Position numbers and translations under genes: made by a program
The notes under the pieces: model-generated
Databases searched by the model: none
Seen by the model: only the letters and a program-made list of their open reading frames with translations
What the model was told of the DNA's origin: nothing
From: Owenia fusiformis
Taxonomy: Eukaryota; Annelida; Polychaeta; Sabellida; Oweniidae
Assembly: GCA_903813345.2 (NCBI GenBank)
Contig: CAIIXF020000006.1
Location: 11,662,348 to 11,726,347, forward strand
DNA length: 64,000 bases
Direction: 5' to 3'
Part shown: piece after piece, positions 19,734 to 31,885 of the stretch
Numbering within the stretch: the first letter of the stretch is position 1
Layout of the letters: each line of letters begins with the position of its first letter

Positions 19734-22700
19734 TAAAATAATACACTGTTTTATTCAGAGCATACCAGAACCATAATAATTACTATAAATGCAGTGTGAA
19801 TGTATTCTTAATCACCAACTAATTGCATCAGATTGTTTTGAAGAATCTAATATGTTGCCATTATTATACCTTTGTATCAATAGCTTGAAGTACTTAAACC
19901 TGTCACTGATGGAAGAGAAGTGGACATGCCTAGCATACAACACACATACTATGTATTCCATAACAATTGAGATTCTTGGCGGATAATATGTGGGAATATA
20001 TAGAGTATATAGAGAGAAGGATGGATATTTTTTGTATATGCCCCACTATATCACAGATCAGGGGAAAACAGTTATCTGACCCAGTTTCACTCCTCCATTC
20101 TACCAACCTTGAAAGATGTTTATATTACATGTTCTTATTTCTTCAAAATGTCAGGCATAAGTGAACCCATATATAGTAAGTGTGGGATTCATCTGTATTG
20201 TAGTCTATGGTTTCTCAAACAATGTTCCAGAACACGACTCCTCAGAAATATTGAATATAGGAAAATTTGTCTTATGTTTATCAATCCGTGGGTTTGTGAT
20301 AGGTGTAATTTGATCGTGTTTCCTGTTTTTCAATTTTCCCACTATCTTTTTTGTGGTTTCCTTACATAAGCTTAATACTCTATAGTTACGCAAGCTATAG
20401 AGATGCTGCTGTTAAACAATAAAACTGATGCTATATTTATATCTCGAGTTATCTCTAAATGCAATAAAACAGGTTAAAACACACCTGTCCACAGTTTTTC
20501 ATAGAACTAAAATTGTTTTAAGGTCATATCTAGGGGCCTCCCTCACCTGAGAGCAATATCTTTCCCAGACTTCTTTTTATTATTGTACAATGAATGCTTA
20601 AGATTCATGGCATGTTGTGAAGACTTGGATGTTACTTTTCTATAATATACGGATTAACAGGTTAGCTTTGCAGCTTCATAGTTTTTCCTTATAGATTCTC
20701 CTTTGCAACATGTCACAGTATAGGCATTCTCATTTGAACCTTTGTGACTTACTTTAGTGAATTTTGAATAGTTGATTGAGCTCTCAAGATGTCATCAATG
20801 TTTGACATACTATGTAAACAGTGAAACATAATTTTAAAGAATGAATTAAAAAAAAAAAATTCATTTTGCTTCTAAATTAATTTATTTCAATGCCAATCTA
20901 AAACATTAGCATTAATGGGCTTTCTTATTCCTGTGTGCTTCTAAGGGGGGGGGGGGGTCTGATTTACATATCTCTGTATTTAAAATTAAGATAGCGTATG
21001 ATAGCGTTTGTTTTTGGTTAAATAATAAAATTGTTTATTGAAATGTTCTTTTTAAGGATATAGCTGATGGAAATGACTTGGGGGCATTGACACCTTTTTA
21101 TTTCCTACATAATATGCATGCATATAATTGTACATGAACCATATATAGGAGAAATATTTTTTACAGATGGTGTAATAGAGAAAAGCTATTCCAAGTTTGG
21201 TCAGGCATTGAAAATTTGACATTATGAACACAGTCATGGTGTTTAAAAATCATATATCAATATATTGTTGTCTTTAAGGAAACTCAGAAACAGAAATTAG
21301 AAGAATAGATTATTATTCACAACCAGCCAGCAAACATGAAAAAAGTTGTGTGTCGTTTTTAAATGGTCATCCAGTATGATATAAATCCAAGATGATCATT
21401 ATAGAATAGGCTCATTTCCACTCAGTCATCAAGTGACTTATCCTCAGTTATATCTTATATTGATTCAGACAGCACTAATGAGTTTCACTGATTGTATATG
21501 ATATACCTGTCAGGCAAATATATGACATTATCAGCGTATGCTGATAGCTCAAAGCAATCTATATGAGAGGAAATACACAGGAACAATCAGTAATCATTAA
21601 TCTCAGAAAACTAAAGTTATGATAAAATAAAAACCATTCCATATAAGATATGATATTGTGTTCTTATATAATTGGCTTGTGATACTTGATACTAGAATTT
21701 ATAGTATTCATATTATAATCCAGGTGTAATTCTTTTATTTTAGTTTAAGTACAGGAAGTTGAATGATATTGTTTCTATAATTTTGCCCTTTGTGCTTTCT
21801 TATTCAAATCATACAGGGGTCATTCAATTAATATGGATACAAACGTTCCAATTATTTATTGAACAGCCCTCATTGATTATGTACAATTAATTTGGTTGTC
21901 AATGTAGGTTTCTTCATGTTATTCCACAATACTTCTCAATTATTGACTATATGTTTATTTTGAGCAATACATACAGCTCCAGAAAGATCAAGCAATTGAA
22001 GGACCCAATGATTTACTCGTAAATTAATGATCAAATCACCTAATTTCAGGCAACTCTAGGCAGGAAATACAAAAGTGACCAGGTGTGAGACTCAGGTGAA
22101 GCCTCTATTTATGAAGGAATTTCTGTGATATCAATTTAATAAATCAATGTATATGTATATGTCAAAAGTACATTTTACAATATCATAAAATGACAATTAT
22201 ATATATATAACACTACATGTACATTTGGTTTCATAACTGTGGAGATACATATTATGCTTGTTATTCATTTACCTTACTTTCATGACTTCATTGGAGCCTG
22301 GGTTCTGTTGCCCTTGAGCTTATTCCCACTATGTTGTTTAGTATAACATCAACCTTAATGCTATTTCTTATCAAAAGAAATTGGATTTTGACAAATTACA
22401 ATGATATAAAATAAACTATAATTTTACATCCCAGAAAACATACTAGTAAAAGCACATGAGATATACTCAAAGCTTAAGATCACTCAATTAGTCCTGTAAT
22501 AATAAGAAAAATGTCACAATAACTACAACGATAGACATACACAATTTCTGAAGCATCAAGGGTTGTGAATTTTCAAGATTACATTTTTGTTTATGTAGCC
22601 TGGGTAAATTAGTGATTTTGTATTATCTAATGATTTTTGGGTGATTCACTAAGATTCATCAAGATAACAATGAAAATCTGTTTTGTCTCTAAAAATTTAT

Positions 22701-23948
22701 CCATCTTTCTCAGGATAAATTGATCCCAAAATGCATCACTAAGATGTTTATCCAGATAACTTTCTGGCTTATACTTATTGATATGTAGATAAATATATAA
22801 ATATACAATTAACTCTTAATTCAATAAAGCGAACCACAACTGCACAAGTAAAAATCCAACACTAAAGGTTTCCTTGCAAAACCCAAACAAATTACGAACA
22901 TCATGTCAGAGGTTATTTCAGTAGTAATTTGTCTTTTCCTCAAATGTTGCCCTTTGTATTTATATCACCAAACAATAATGCATGAATGCAAGGATGAATC
23001 TGATTTCCTGATCACTTACCTCAGAAATGAAAAATATATTTCCTCTTATCAGCTGTACACTATATCCCATAAAGCATCCAATAATGATTTTTAAATGAGA
23101 GATAAAATCAGCATTACTTAAGATGAATGTTGCAATTTCATACACCGCTAGCCTCTAGTTAAGTCTCCATTATAACATCTCTGTATACTCTCACTCCAAT
23201 TTCTCTCTCTCTCAAGGGATTGTACCTCTGGTTCCTAGCTGAACTACACACAATGATATATCCAATAATTTAGTATGTCTCAATATATGAGAATATTTGT
23301 ATGGTATAATCAATTTGTTTGTTGTTATCTCTAACCCTTCTGGTTGGAGTAGTTATTAAGAGGTATCTCTCTGATGTTTCTAAGGTTGCTGACTGCAAAA
23401 CGGATTGTTTAACAAAAACCTATGCTTAGAATAACTTGGGAGTAATTAAAAGAATATATGTAATAGCATGTGTGCAGAGAAGTTTCTAGCATCTTGTTAA
23501 TGACCTTACTCAAATATCAAATAAAGCCTTCTCTACTGGTGAAGAGAGCAAACACACAATAGAAAATCATAAGAACACAACCCCATTATAATTCATACAT
23601 ACCAATTGGACCCTTATATTTTATGCAATTACTTCAACCTGATTAAAGAAAGGCAAAAATGCATCCTCTGCTTTCTTATATATTTTTTTTATTAGATTAC
23701 ATGACATTCAACATGTACAAATACTACCCAAATTTGGTATGACATTAATGGCATCCCTAATAAAGTTCACACTGAAATGAATTTAGGGAACAATTTAATC
23801 GAATGAATTTAGAAAACAAGTTTGGATTTCAAACTTCAATTTATATCTGGTGGAAATCTAGGATGCAAAATACTTTATTACCAAAAATAATGTAAGTTAC
23901 TGTTATTGCTGTGTGAGTACAAAGCATTTGAGGCCAGATTAACATTAT
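19734..23948. other. Long A/T-rich stretch without recognised genes
   Basis: Short frames occur (for example 20109-20369), but none has a family motif and splice-flanked exons were not seen. A G-run of about 13 lies at 20945-20957. This is the longest featureless block of the left half and would fit a large intron or intergenic DNA. Confidence 0.45.
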
Positions 23949-24854
23949 GTCACAATAACTGTTACGGTCAATGATATTATGTCATGGTAACTGCAATATT
24001 GTCATAGTATCAGATATCATGTCACAATAACTTCTATATTGTTACGGTCGATGATATTAGGTCATGGTAACTAGAATGTTGTCATAGTATCAGATATCAT
24101 GTTACAATAACTTCTATATTGTTACAGTCGATGATATTAGGTCATGGTAACTAGAATGTTGTCATAGTATCAGATATCATGTTACAATAACTTCTATATT
24201 GTTACAGTCGATGATATTAGGTCATGGTAACTAGAATGTTGTCATAGTATCAGATATCATGTCACAATAACTTCTATATTGTTGCAGTCGATGATATTAG
24301 GTCATGGTAACTAGAATGTTGTCATAGTATCAGATATCATGTCACAATAACTTCTATATTGTTGCAGTCGATGATATTAGGTCATGGTAACTAGAATGTT
24401 GTCATAGTATCAGATATCATGTTACAATAACTTCTATATTGTTGCAGTCTATGATATTAGGTCATGGTAACTAGAATGTTGTCATAGTATCAGATATCAT
24501 GTCACAATAACTTCTATATTGTTGCAGTCGATGATATTAGGTCATGGTAACTAGAATGTTGTCATAGTATCAGATATCATGTCACAATAACTTCTATATT
24601 GTTGCAGTCGATGATATTAGGTCATGGTAACTAGAATGTTGTCATAGTATCAGATATCATGTCACAATAACTTCTATATTGTTGCAGTCGATGATATTAG
24701 GTCATGGTAACTAGAATGTTGTCATAGTATCAGATATCATGTTACAATAACTTCTATATTATTATGGTCAATGATATTAGGTCATGGTAACTACAATTTT
24801 GTCATGATAACAGATTTTATGTCACATTAACATCCTTAATGTCACCCTTGTCAC
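23949..24854 (+). repeat. 80-bp tandem satellite built of four 20-bp submonomers
   Basis: The 80-base unit repeats about 11 times; central copies are nearly identical and edge copies diverged. Each unit splits into four related 20-mers: GTCATGGTAACTAGAATGTT, GTCATAGTATCAGATATCAT, GTCACAATAACTTCTATATT and GTTGCAGTCGATGATATTAG. This indicates growth from a 20-base ancestor to an 80-base higher-order unit. Confidence 0.92.
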
Positions 24855-25560
24855 AATTCATAAATTCCAAATAATAAGAAGGTAAAGAATAGAATAATTG
24901 AAATCACACCACCGACTTTACAATGTAGCTTCACACCAATCAACAAAAATGTCTAAAATTCACCATGCTAGTAGCCACCAAAAGTCAATTGCTCTTGGAC
25001 TTTATATCACAGGATATACAAACTTTACCGTTATCCTTGGGCCATTAGGTTCAAAAAGAAATTACTGATTTAAACGATGCTGAATAAGGGGTTCTCCAGA
25101 AAATGTGCTGGCAAGGAAAATTGGAAAAAATTGAAAATGGGCAGCAGAATTAAAGGGTACTCCTAGAATTTTATACTATCTTACAACTGTGAAAACTAAA
25201 AAAATGCATCAGATGATACTCCTGATATCATGCAGACAAACCTAACCAACATCTAAAGTGGCAGAAAGAGTTTAAGATGGCTGCCCAAAAACATATGAGA
25301 AGCAGAAGCTGACATGATGTAACAACTGTACAAATTCAATGTTAATCCATTACATTATGTGGTTTTCCTTAAATCAATGCTGACAGGAGAAATGGGAGAA
25401 AAATCCAATCTGGCTACATGTTTTCAAGATATGATTGTTTCCACATGTTCATCTCTCAATGTAACAACTGTACAAATATGTAGCATATCCATGAGTGCTT
25501 TTCTGGAAATAAAAAGTTCTCTACTTCAGAGAAAATATAATTTGTGTAAATATTGGTTTA
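24855..25560. other. Non-coding stretch upstream of a promoter-like segment
   Basis: No exon supported. The words ATGTAACAACTGTACAAAT occur twice (about 25316 and 25457), a small direct repeat. Confidence 0.35.
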
Positions 25561-25564
25561 CAAT

Positions 25565-25851
25565 ACAATGGAGTAAAACGCTGAAATCGTCAATAGATGG
25601 CGCATGACGTCATTCCTCTATTATCGCCCAAGTTCAGTCAAAAAAGTTCGCGGGAAATTTGAATAGAAATCTATAAAAATTCAAATTACTGCCAATGCAA
25701 TGTTGCATTCTCGAATGCGACAACAGGGAGGGAGCATACACTTTCCCTTGAAAGAGGCAGACGATTTCGTTAAATAACAGTTTGTAAATAACGTTTGCAC
25801 AGCTCCAACCCGGCTGCCCGGGGATCTCCAAACGATTTCAGTCTGCCGAAA
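25565..25851 (+). promoter_or_regulatory. Promoter-like segment with CRE and E2F sites
   Basis: It contains a perfect CRE (TGACGTCA, 25605-25612), the block CTCTATTATCGCCCAA (25616-25631) and an E2F consensus (TTCGCGGGAAA, 25647-25657; TTTCCCGCGAA on the other strand). CTATAAAAAT follows at about 25671. CpG density is well above the surroundings. About 75 bases of it recur in inverted orientation at 29360-29446. CRE plus E2F is typical of growth- or cell-cycle-regulated promoters; that role is inferred. Confidence 0.5.
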
Positions 25852-25866
25852 ATGATGACGCCAAGG
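25852..25866 (+). CDS. Candidate first coding exon (MMTPR...)
   Basis: ATGATGACGCCAAGG is followed directly by a perfect donor, GTAAGT (25867-25872). The start has A at -3 (GAAAATGATG), a good context. Only five codons are read before the intron, ending in phase 0. The gene's later exons were not found in the next 3.5 kb. Support comes from the promoter-like sequence upstream and the strong donor; a five-codon match alone would be weak. Confidence 0.35.
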
Positions 25867-25872
25867 GTAAGT

Positions 25873-27379
25873 TGAATGCTCGATTCAAAGGCATTTCACC
25901 CTCTGATTATCACATTTACAGAATAATCTTGTCCAAAAGAATGAAAAAATAAATTAGACTACTTACGCAATTGTAAATCGTTGTTCCTCACGCTGCCGAA
26001 AGTCATCGAATGCACCGAGTTGACCTCCTTCAGGAATGTGTACAAGTGCCAGGATATAAGGCCATAAAAAATAACTTTTTGTTTTCTGTACAAATATGTT
26101 GCTTATTCTGAAAGATTACTCCGTCTAAAATGATGACTATTATATTTATTTGATTACTCCATCAATATGAAGACTCAAACCCACCGTTTTATACTAGACC
26201 ATATGTTTTAAGATGTTGAATATGTGAACCACATCTGATATTTTTAATGACATAATGCCTATGCTTTGTTTGCATTGAAACAGCTGATCGCTAGCCTACT
26301 TGCAAGACATCGCTTCAAATGGGCATCATACTAGTATTTTTCATACGTGACACATGGCTCACACAGTCCTTGATGTATTTTCACTTCAGGCAAATCCCTT
26401 AGAGTTTTTATAAAGATATGGGGGACTTCACCAGGGGTCTTTTTTACTCTTATCTCAAGATTGTGTATCCCCCCTCTCTGGGTTACCTTTCCTTGTGATT
26501 TAGAATTTGAAAAACTGTACACAGAGGTGGGGTACACACTCAGTCTTAAAGCAATACTAATAAATGCACTGAGTTATAATGTATTTAAAGTTAACTAGAC
26601 ATTTTCCCACTTCTGCACTTGGAAAAACAATATGGTCTTTTATTGATTTATTTTTTGCTAAAATCAGGTCAATTGATTTGAGTAGTTGAAAATAATTAGA
26701 GGGTTTAAGCAAGGATATTTTTTAATTTTAATACAGAACTAATTTGTTTCAAAGAAATCTGTCAAAGGGATCTACTTAAATTTTTAGAAATGGATAACAT
26801 GCATCATGTACAGTACAATGCACATGTACACCTGGAAAATATTTAGCCCTTAATTGGATATATGTTTTTTACACCCTTTAAGGGATTTATTTCACATGTT
26901 TGACAATAACTCTGCAATCAGATAATTTTTTTCATTCTGGTTTCAGTTTTTAATAGGTAATTCACTTACCTTTCATAATATATATAGATAATTTATGTTG
27001 TATGAAAGAAAATATGAGTAAACTTAATCATAAAGAGTCAGGTATCTAAAGTGTTTTGAACATTTTGTAGCATTTACATATAACAATATATTATTTGAAT
27101 ATATGTTTTGGTGATAGTGATGTTCTTTGATCTAGGGTTGTACAAAAAGTTATCATGCGATTTACATCTGGATTGTTTTATCTGAAAGGAAATAGATTAA
27201 ACAACGATTAAATGAAATTTCATGTAGATTAAGTTATTAAAATTATTACAAAATTATTGCAAAGAATGTGCTCTGGGGTCCAAAATCCATTTAAGAGTTA
27301 AACATATCTCATCATCTGACAAATATTTGAATCTCACATGCCTTCTATTGTAAAATTTTATACATGTATACTAGTACTA
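25873..27379. other. Non-coding stretch between two facing promoter segments
   Basis: No exon recognised. The minus frame 26331-26537 has no family motif. Confidence 0.35.
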
Positions 27380-27765
27380 GGTCGATCAATAAGTTCTGAT
27401 AAAAATCCTCTAAAAATGCAAAATCAAGTTTTGTGATTCTTTATTTGAAATTTTCACAGAATATGTCAAATGAATACAGCAATTAATGGAACAACTTTCA
27501 TGCACTTTCCCCTTATTGGACCAAAAATATGGTTACTATGGTAACTCAGGTTTTGGACAGGTGGGGCAGATGATTTAAAGCGCAACAAATGTTAATAAGT
27601 CAATTTATAAATATCTTTCTAAGCTGCTTCCTGTATAAACGTCAATCTTATAGTCCTAGTACACTATTTGATATAAATTAGATGCTCAAAATAGTTTCCA
27701 TGTTTTTGGTACACTTCTCCTGGCATTGAATCAAATGGTGGAACAGGCGTCTGAATGCATTAGGA
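27380..27765 (-). pseudogene. Mariner relic, one terminal repeat and transposase tail
   Basis: TA at 27378-27379 is followed by GGTCGATCAATAAGTTCTGA, a mariner-type terminal repeat. On the minus strand, 27749-27678 encodes LIQCQEKCTKNMETILSI followed by a stop, matching the short CQKC..xxGxYFE-type C-terminus of mariner transposases. The rest of the gene and the far end are gone. It is a different family from the copy at 8561. Confidence 0.6.
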
Positions 27766-28520
27766 AACCTTCACAATTATATTCGAAATATGCATACCTT
27801 TCACAGATACCAGTTTTTTCTTTTTCCTTGTACATGTTGTACTCATTATCAAATTTTTCTATTGCCATTTTTTAACTTTAAGGAAGCTTTATAGTAAAAT
27901 TACTGTGATATATATATTGCATTATGTTAGTCTTTCATGTGAATAATTATTCCAAACTGTCATGCTTTTAGTCGCCACTCCTGCTGATCATACCATTCCT
28001 TTGGGTTGAACTGATCAATTATGCTCTTTTTGATAGACTCTCTTTTCTTGTGTCACCTGCAATGAGTAATAAGTAATCCTGAATTAACAACACAGTACTA
28101 GATATAGTATTGAAAACTACAATAATAATTCAAATGTTGCAGTGCATATTTACATATTACAGATGGCTAACCCAGATCAGTTAACATGAAAGGCATACAA
28201 AGTGTTCCCCTAAACTTAAAACAATTAGGCCTAAAAGATTTAATAAATCAATTTTTATATTATATTTTGGATTTTATTTGTGTTCGGAAAAAAGCACAAT
28301 AAATGCATTACCTGTAATGTTCAATAAAATAAAATAGTTTTATATTTCATTTGAGGATTTTATAAAATGGACTTGTGGAAATCTACCTCACACTTTTAAA
28401 AGCTGATAAACAAGTTTTCAGACCAATCTTCAAATTTCATTATGTGTTTAGATTTCTTTAGATTTAAAATATGATTACTTTGAGCAAAATAAACAAAAAA
28501 TCATATAAACGCACGTACAG
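27766..28520. other. Non-coding stretch, nothing recognised
   Basis: A/T-rich, no supported exon or repeat. Confidence 0.4.
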
Positions 28521-28525
28521 TCAGT

Positions 28526-28624
28526 CAGGCCCGTAGGCCGTAGACAAAAATTGTCAAATTTGAACTACCTTAGGATTTTGAAAAAATGACCCACTTCCCT
28601 TGGCAAAAGTAGGCCATGGGCCTG
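28526..28624. repeat. Short CAGGCCCGTAGG-ended inverted repeat
   Basis: The left end is CAGGCCCGTAGG and the right end, reversed, CAGGCCCATGGCC. 99 bases; related to 6201-6355. Confidence 0.45.
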
Positions 28625-29256
28625 ACAGTGCACATTGGTGCATATATAATACTACAGGTAGTATTCAAAATCAATCATAAGAAAAACTTACTAATTTATT
28701 CTTAATCAAGTATTCTGTGAAAGGTCTGTCTGTTTAATTTTCTAACAACCCTGGAATTTGCCACAACAATTCAGCTTCCCACATGGGATATTGAAGTTAG
28801 CTTCCTTTTCATATCTGTCCAGCATGTTACACTACAGTTCCCTGGAGGCCATCTTGCCATTACACTTCGAATCTGAAACATGATAAAGCTTGAATAAGAT
28901 AGTATGAAGCTATTTTAAGATTTTAAAATACGTAAACATACATATCATTTTTGAAGGTTCAAAAAAGGGGCCGGACCCCATGCCCCCCCCCCCCCGCCAG
29001 TGCATGTATTGTCAAGACTCTTGACATTCCAACTCATCATTACCGGGCAGCATACGACAACACCAATTAATAAGTATAAGCCGCCCTTAACAGCAAAATC
29101 AGACGAGGTATTGTGATAATATTCTGTTTTAGGCTGAACGGTGAAGCGTTATTTTATTTGAAATATTTTCTCTTCAAATCAAAATAAATCTAGTTTTTTC
29201 GAACATATGTCACGTAACACAATCGATTTCTTGATAAATATAAATAGTAATATTAC
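28625..29256. other. Non-coding stretch with a G/C hairpin tract
   Basis: A GGGGCC...C-run tract ending in GCCAGTGC lies at about 28966-29003 and looks like the remnant of a GGCGG-type MITE end. Otherwise nothing recognised. Confidence 0.35.
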
Positions 29257-29446
29257 CTTTCCACCAAATCCGCCTTTTTATCCCTTTTTGAGACTCCAAA
29301 CCTCCATAATTCGATCTTTAAACTCCGAAAAGTTTCTGAGGCAGAAAAATAAACCGGAAGTAAAGTTGACTGAAGTTGGGCGATAATAGGGGATGCGCCA
29401 CCTATCGCCAATGTGACGTATTAATACGACGTTTTAAGCCATTGTC
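29257..29446 (-). promoter_or_regulatory. Inverted promoter-like segment with ETS and CRE-like sites
   Basis: Read on the minus strand it starts near ACGTCAC (29419-29413), shares TGGCGCAT and CTATTATCGCCCAA with 25616-25631, then has an ETS site (ACTTCCGG, 29361-29354). A possible non-coding exon runs to AAAG|GTAATA at 29257/29256. An ATG at 29307 stays open for only nine codons, so it is a short upstream frame or irrelevant. It faces the plus-strand promoter at 25565. Confidence 0.4.
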
Positions 29447-29461
29447 TTACCATTTATCATA

Positions 29462-29658
29462 CAGTAGGAACTGTTAAGTTGAACACCTCTGTAAGTGGAA
29501 CACCTCTACCCAGGAGAACCTGTGTAAGTGGAAAGCCCTTGGGACCGCAAAAGTGTTTCATTTGCGAGGTGTTCAACTTACAGAGGTTCATTAACATAAT
29601 AGTCAATGGACTGCACTTGTGAGGTGTTCTACTTACAGAGGTGTTCCACTTAACAGTT
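29462..29658. mobile_element. Pogo-like MITE with AACTGTTAAG ends
   Basis: TA (29460-29461) precedes CAGTAGGAACTGTTAAG; the right end, reversed, is AACTGTTAAGTGGAACACC and is followed by TA. The inverted arms extend through GAACACCTCTGTAAG, so most of the 197 bases fold back. Related to 13158-13606 and 18555-18729. Confidence 0.65.
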
Positions 29659-30420
29659 TACAATTTATGTTGAAATTGATCATTGTGGTGGCTGACTTGG
29701 CAGGTAGGAGGGGTTACCTGGAAAAGATGAAATTGATAATCTCATAAACAATAAAAGTTTACTGACATCTAATCATCACAAACAATCAGTCATGAATGAG
29801 TGTGGTTGTCACGTGTAGCCTGGATAAAGGTTTTCAAAGTAAGATCAATAAATCAACATACTGGTTTCTACAATGTTCTTAAAATACATCATTATAGTAG
29901 GGATATTGGGGTTCTAATGGTGTGTCTAGTATATTTAGGATTTTCCGCCTTTGGCAAGTGTACTTCCATATAGTGTATTTATTGCATCAATATTCGTAAC
30001 ATTAATATCTTCGGTTTTTACCCCACGGAGTAAGTTAAACCGAACATAAACAAAACCAGTTACAACAAATGGTACCTACTATCCCACATATAATTGATTG
30101 CCTTACGCAACAAATATGTAAAATGCTTCAAAACTGTATTTGGCCCGATCAAATATAAAGGACGATGTGCAATTATTGACAAATATCCCTATGGTCAAAA
30201 TGAATCATTCGTAGGTGTAACATGAAGAATAAAATGTCATATAATACTTTGGAAAATATTAAAGTGCTCGGACACACATAAGCTGAGATATGGATCATTT
30301 CGTTCAGTAAGGTTGTATTGACTTACATGGGGATGTGCACCATTGACTTAACATGAGGATATCAGCAGATCCCAATAGAGGCCATTGGTTTCAATTGATT
30401 ATCACAGAAATGCCAAAAAT
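29659..30420. other. Non-coding stretch, nothing recognised
   Basis: No exon or repeat supported. Confidence 0.4.
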
Positions 30421-30424
30421 ACAC

Positions 30425-30527
30425 TATGACCTGAATCGATTGCAAACTTAATAATTTCACAATACGACACAAATGGTTTATCTCATCAAATGTGCAAATA
30501 TGAAGTTTGCAATCGATTCAGGTCATA
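30425..30527. repeat. Perfect 25-bp inverted repeat, 53-base loop
   Basis: Positions 30425-30449 and 30503-30527 are exact reverse complements (core CCTGAATCGATTGCAAAC). An RNA from either strand would form a 25-bp perfect stem. There is no sign of longer arms. It may be the end pair of a tiny MITE or a hairpin RNA precursor. Confidence 0.7.
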
Positions 30528-31030
30528 CTTAAAATTAAAAGATTGTACATTTTTTCATCATTTTTTTCCCTACAAAATGGCTATAGAAAAATGCTCCAAA
30601 AACAACTTTTACACTTATCAAATATCATACAAGTTTGTAAAACCAAAGATTATACTATTATATTTAATTATGTAGTAACATATTTGGATAAGATGCAGGG
30701 ATGCGTAGGATGTAAATGGATTTTGACAGACACAAAAATACTTCCTGGTTCGGAATCTATACCTCTACACTTCATGATTGAATTATGACCCTAATAAGTG
30801 GCCTATACATCAATACAGTGCTGAATATAGGTCAACAAGATACTAGTGTGCATATAAATGTAATAATTGAAGCAGAATACTCATTTTGAAAAATCAGATG
30901 AATTATTTTTTTCCCATGGGGAGATCCCAATGGCGGGTGTATAACGTCCTTTGATAAGTATTTTAAATATGTGCGATGCCAAGTACCATTCGTATTGGCT
31001 AAACATATTCATTTGTGGTAAACATATTAA
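30528..31030. other. Non-coding stretch, nothing recognised
   Basis: Two overlapping plus frames (30490-30788) show no family motif and are judged chance frames. Confidence 0.4.
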
Positions 31031-31457
31031 TTTGTGGGGTAAGTCACGTGACTTACCGAATGCTTTTATAAACCAATGTTCACTGTTTTGATGTGGGGTA
31101 AGTCACGTGACTTCGACCATGTGACTTGCGCCATCTATATATTCAAAGAGCTCTGGTGTGATTCTCCAATCGCGAAAACGTATCTTCTATTAAGAAAGGA
31201 TATCTTGTAGCCTCATGCCTGTGATCTAATAACTTCTCAATTTCCTCTCTAAATTGTGAATATGAATCGTATTCAAATTCTTTTTCTTCGCTTGTTTTAT
31301 CCATTTTGAAATAATTTCTACGTCACTGGTCACGTGATTTACCGAATGGTTTTATGCTACATGCAGCATGTATCATTTATGTGGGGTAATTAAGTCACGT
31401 GACTTACCCCACATAATTTTATGCGAAAGTACATGTCATTAATTATGTGGGGTAAGT
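31031..31457. promoter_or_regulatory. Cluster of GTCACGTGAC palindromes
   Basis: Four CACGTG sites lie within about 360 bases. 31039-31056 is the exact 18-base palindrome GTAAGTCACGTGACTTAC. 31100-31113 is AAGTCACGTGACTT. 31329-31338 contains GGTCACGTGA. 31391-31406 is TAAGTCACGTGACTTA, within a longer GTGGGGTAA...TTACCCCAC palindrome (31381-31412). A half copy ends at 31457. GTCACGTGAC is the consensus for bHLH-Zip factors (USF, MITF/TFEB CLEAR box). ACCGAATGSTTTTAT follows two sites, so local duplication made the cluster. Function is not shown. Confidence 0.55.
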
Positions 31458-31880
31458 CTCTATATGTTCGTGCTATTTTGTACTCTATGATTGTTCGGTA
31501 AATGAACATTGTTTGGGTCTAAAGTGTATTTGTATTTGATGGGTGTTCTAAATATATGTGTCAACCGTCTTTGTTCGTGTGTGAACATGGACTTAAATAT
31601 GTGATATTTTACCAAACACTGAACAACATAAACCGCATATACAAGTGCATTTACCGCATATATAGGTACATAAATCAAATATAAATGTGTAAAAACAAAC
31701 AAATTTATTTCGTGATTCGAATTATTTTAATAGAGTGGAATATCGAATGGTTGTAATCAAATACAAAAGTGTGAAAATCGAATAAAGATGCAGAAAAAAT
31801 TCCATACTTCCATACTCTTGGCATCTGTCCTTCAGTTATTTCCCATGCACATTTCTAAAGTCATAATCCTCCTAGCAGTT
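31458..31880. other. Non-coding stretch, nothing recognised
   Basis: The minus frame 31460-31702 has no family motif. Confidence 0.4.
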
Positions 31881-31885
31881 TCGCC

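Noticed and set aside
23949-24854. Possible CRISPR-like array
   Set aside because: The whole 80-bp unit repeats; there are no variable spacers.
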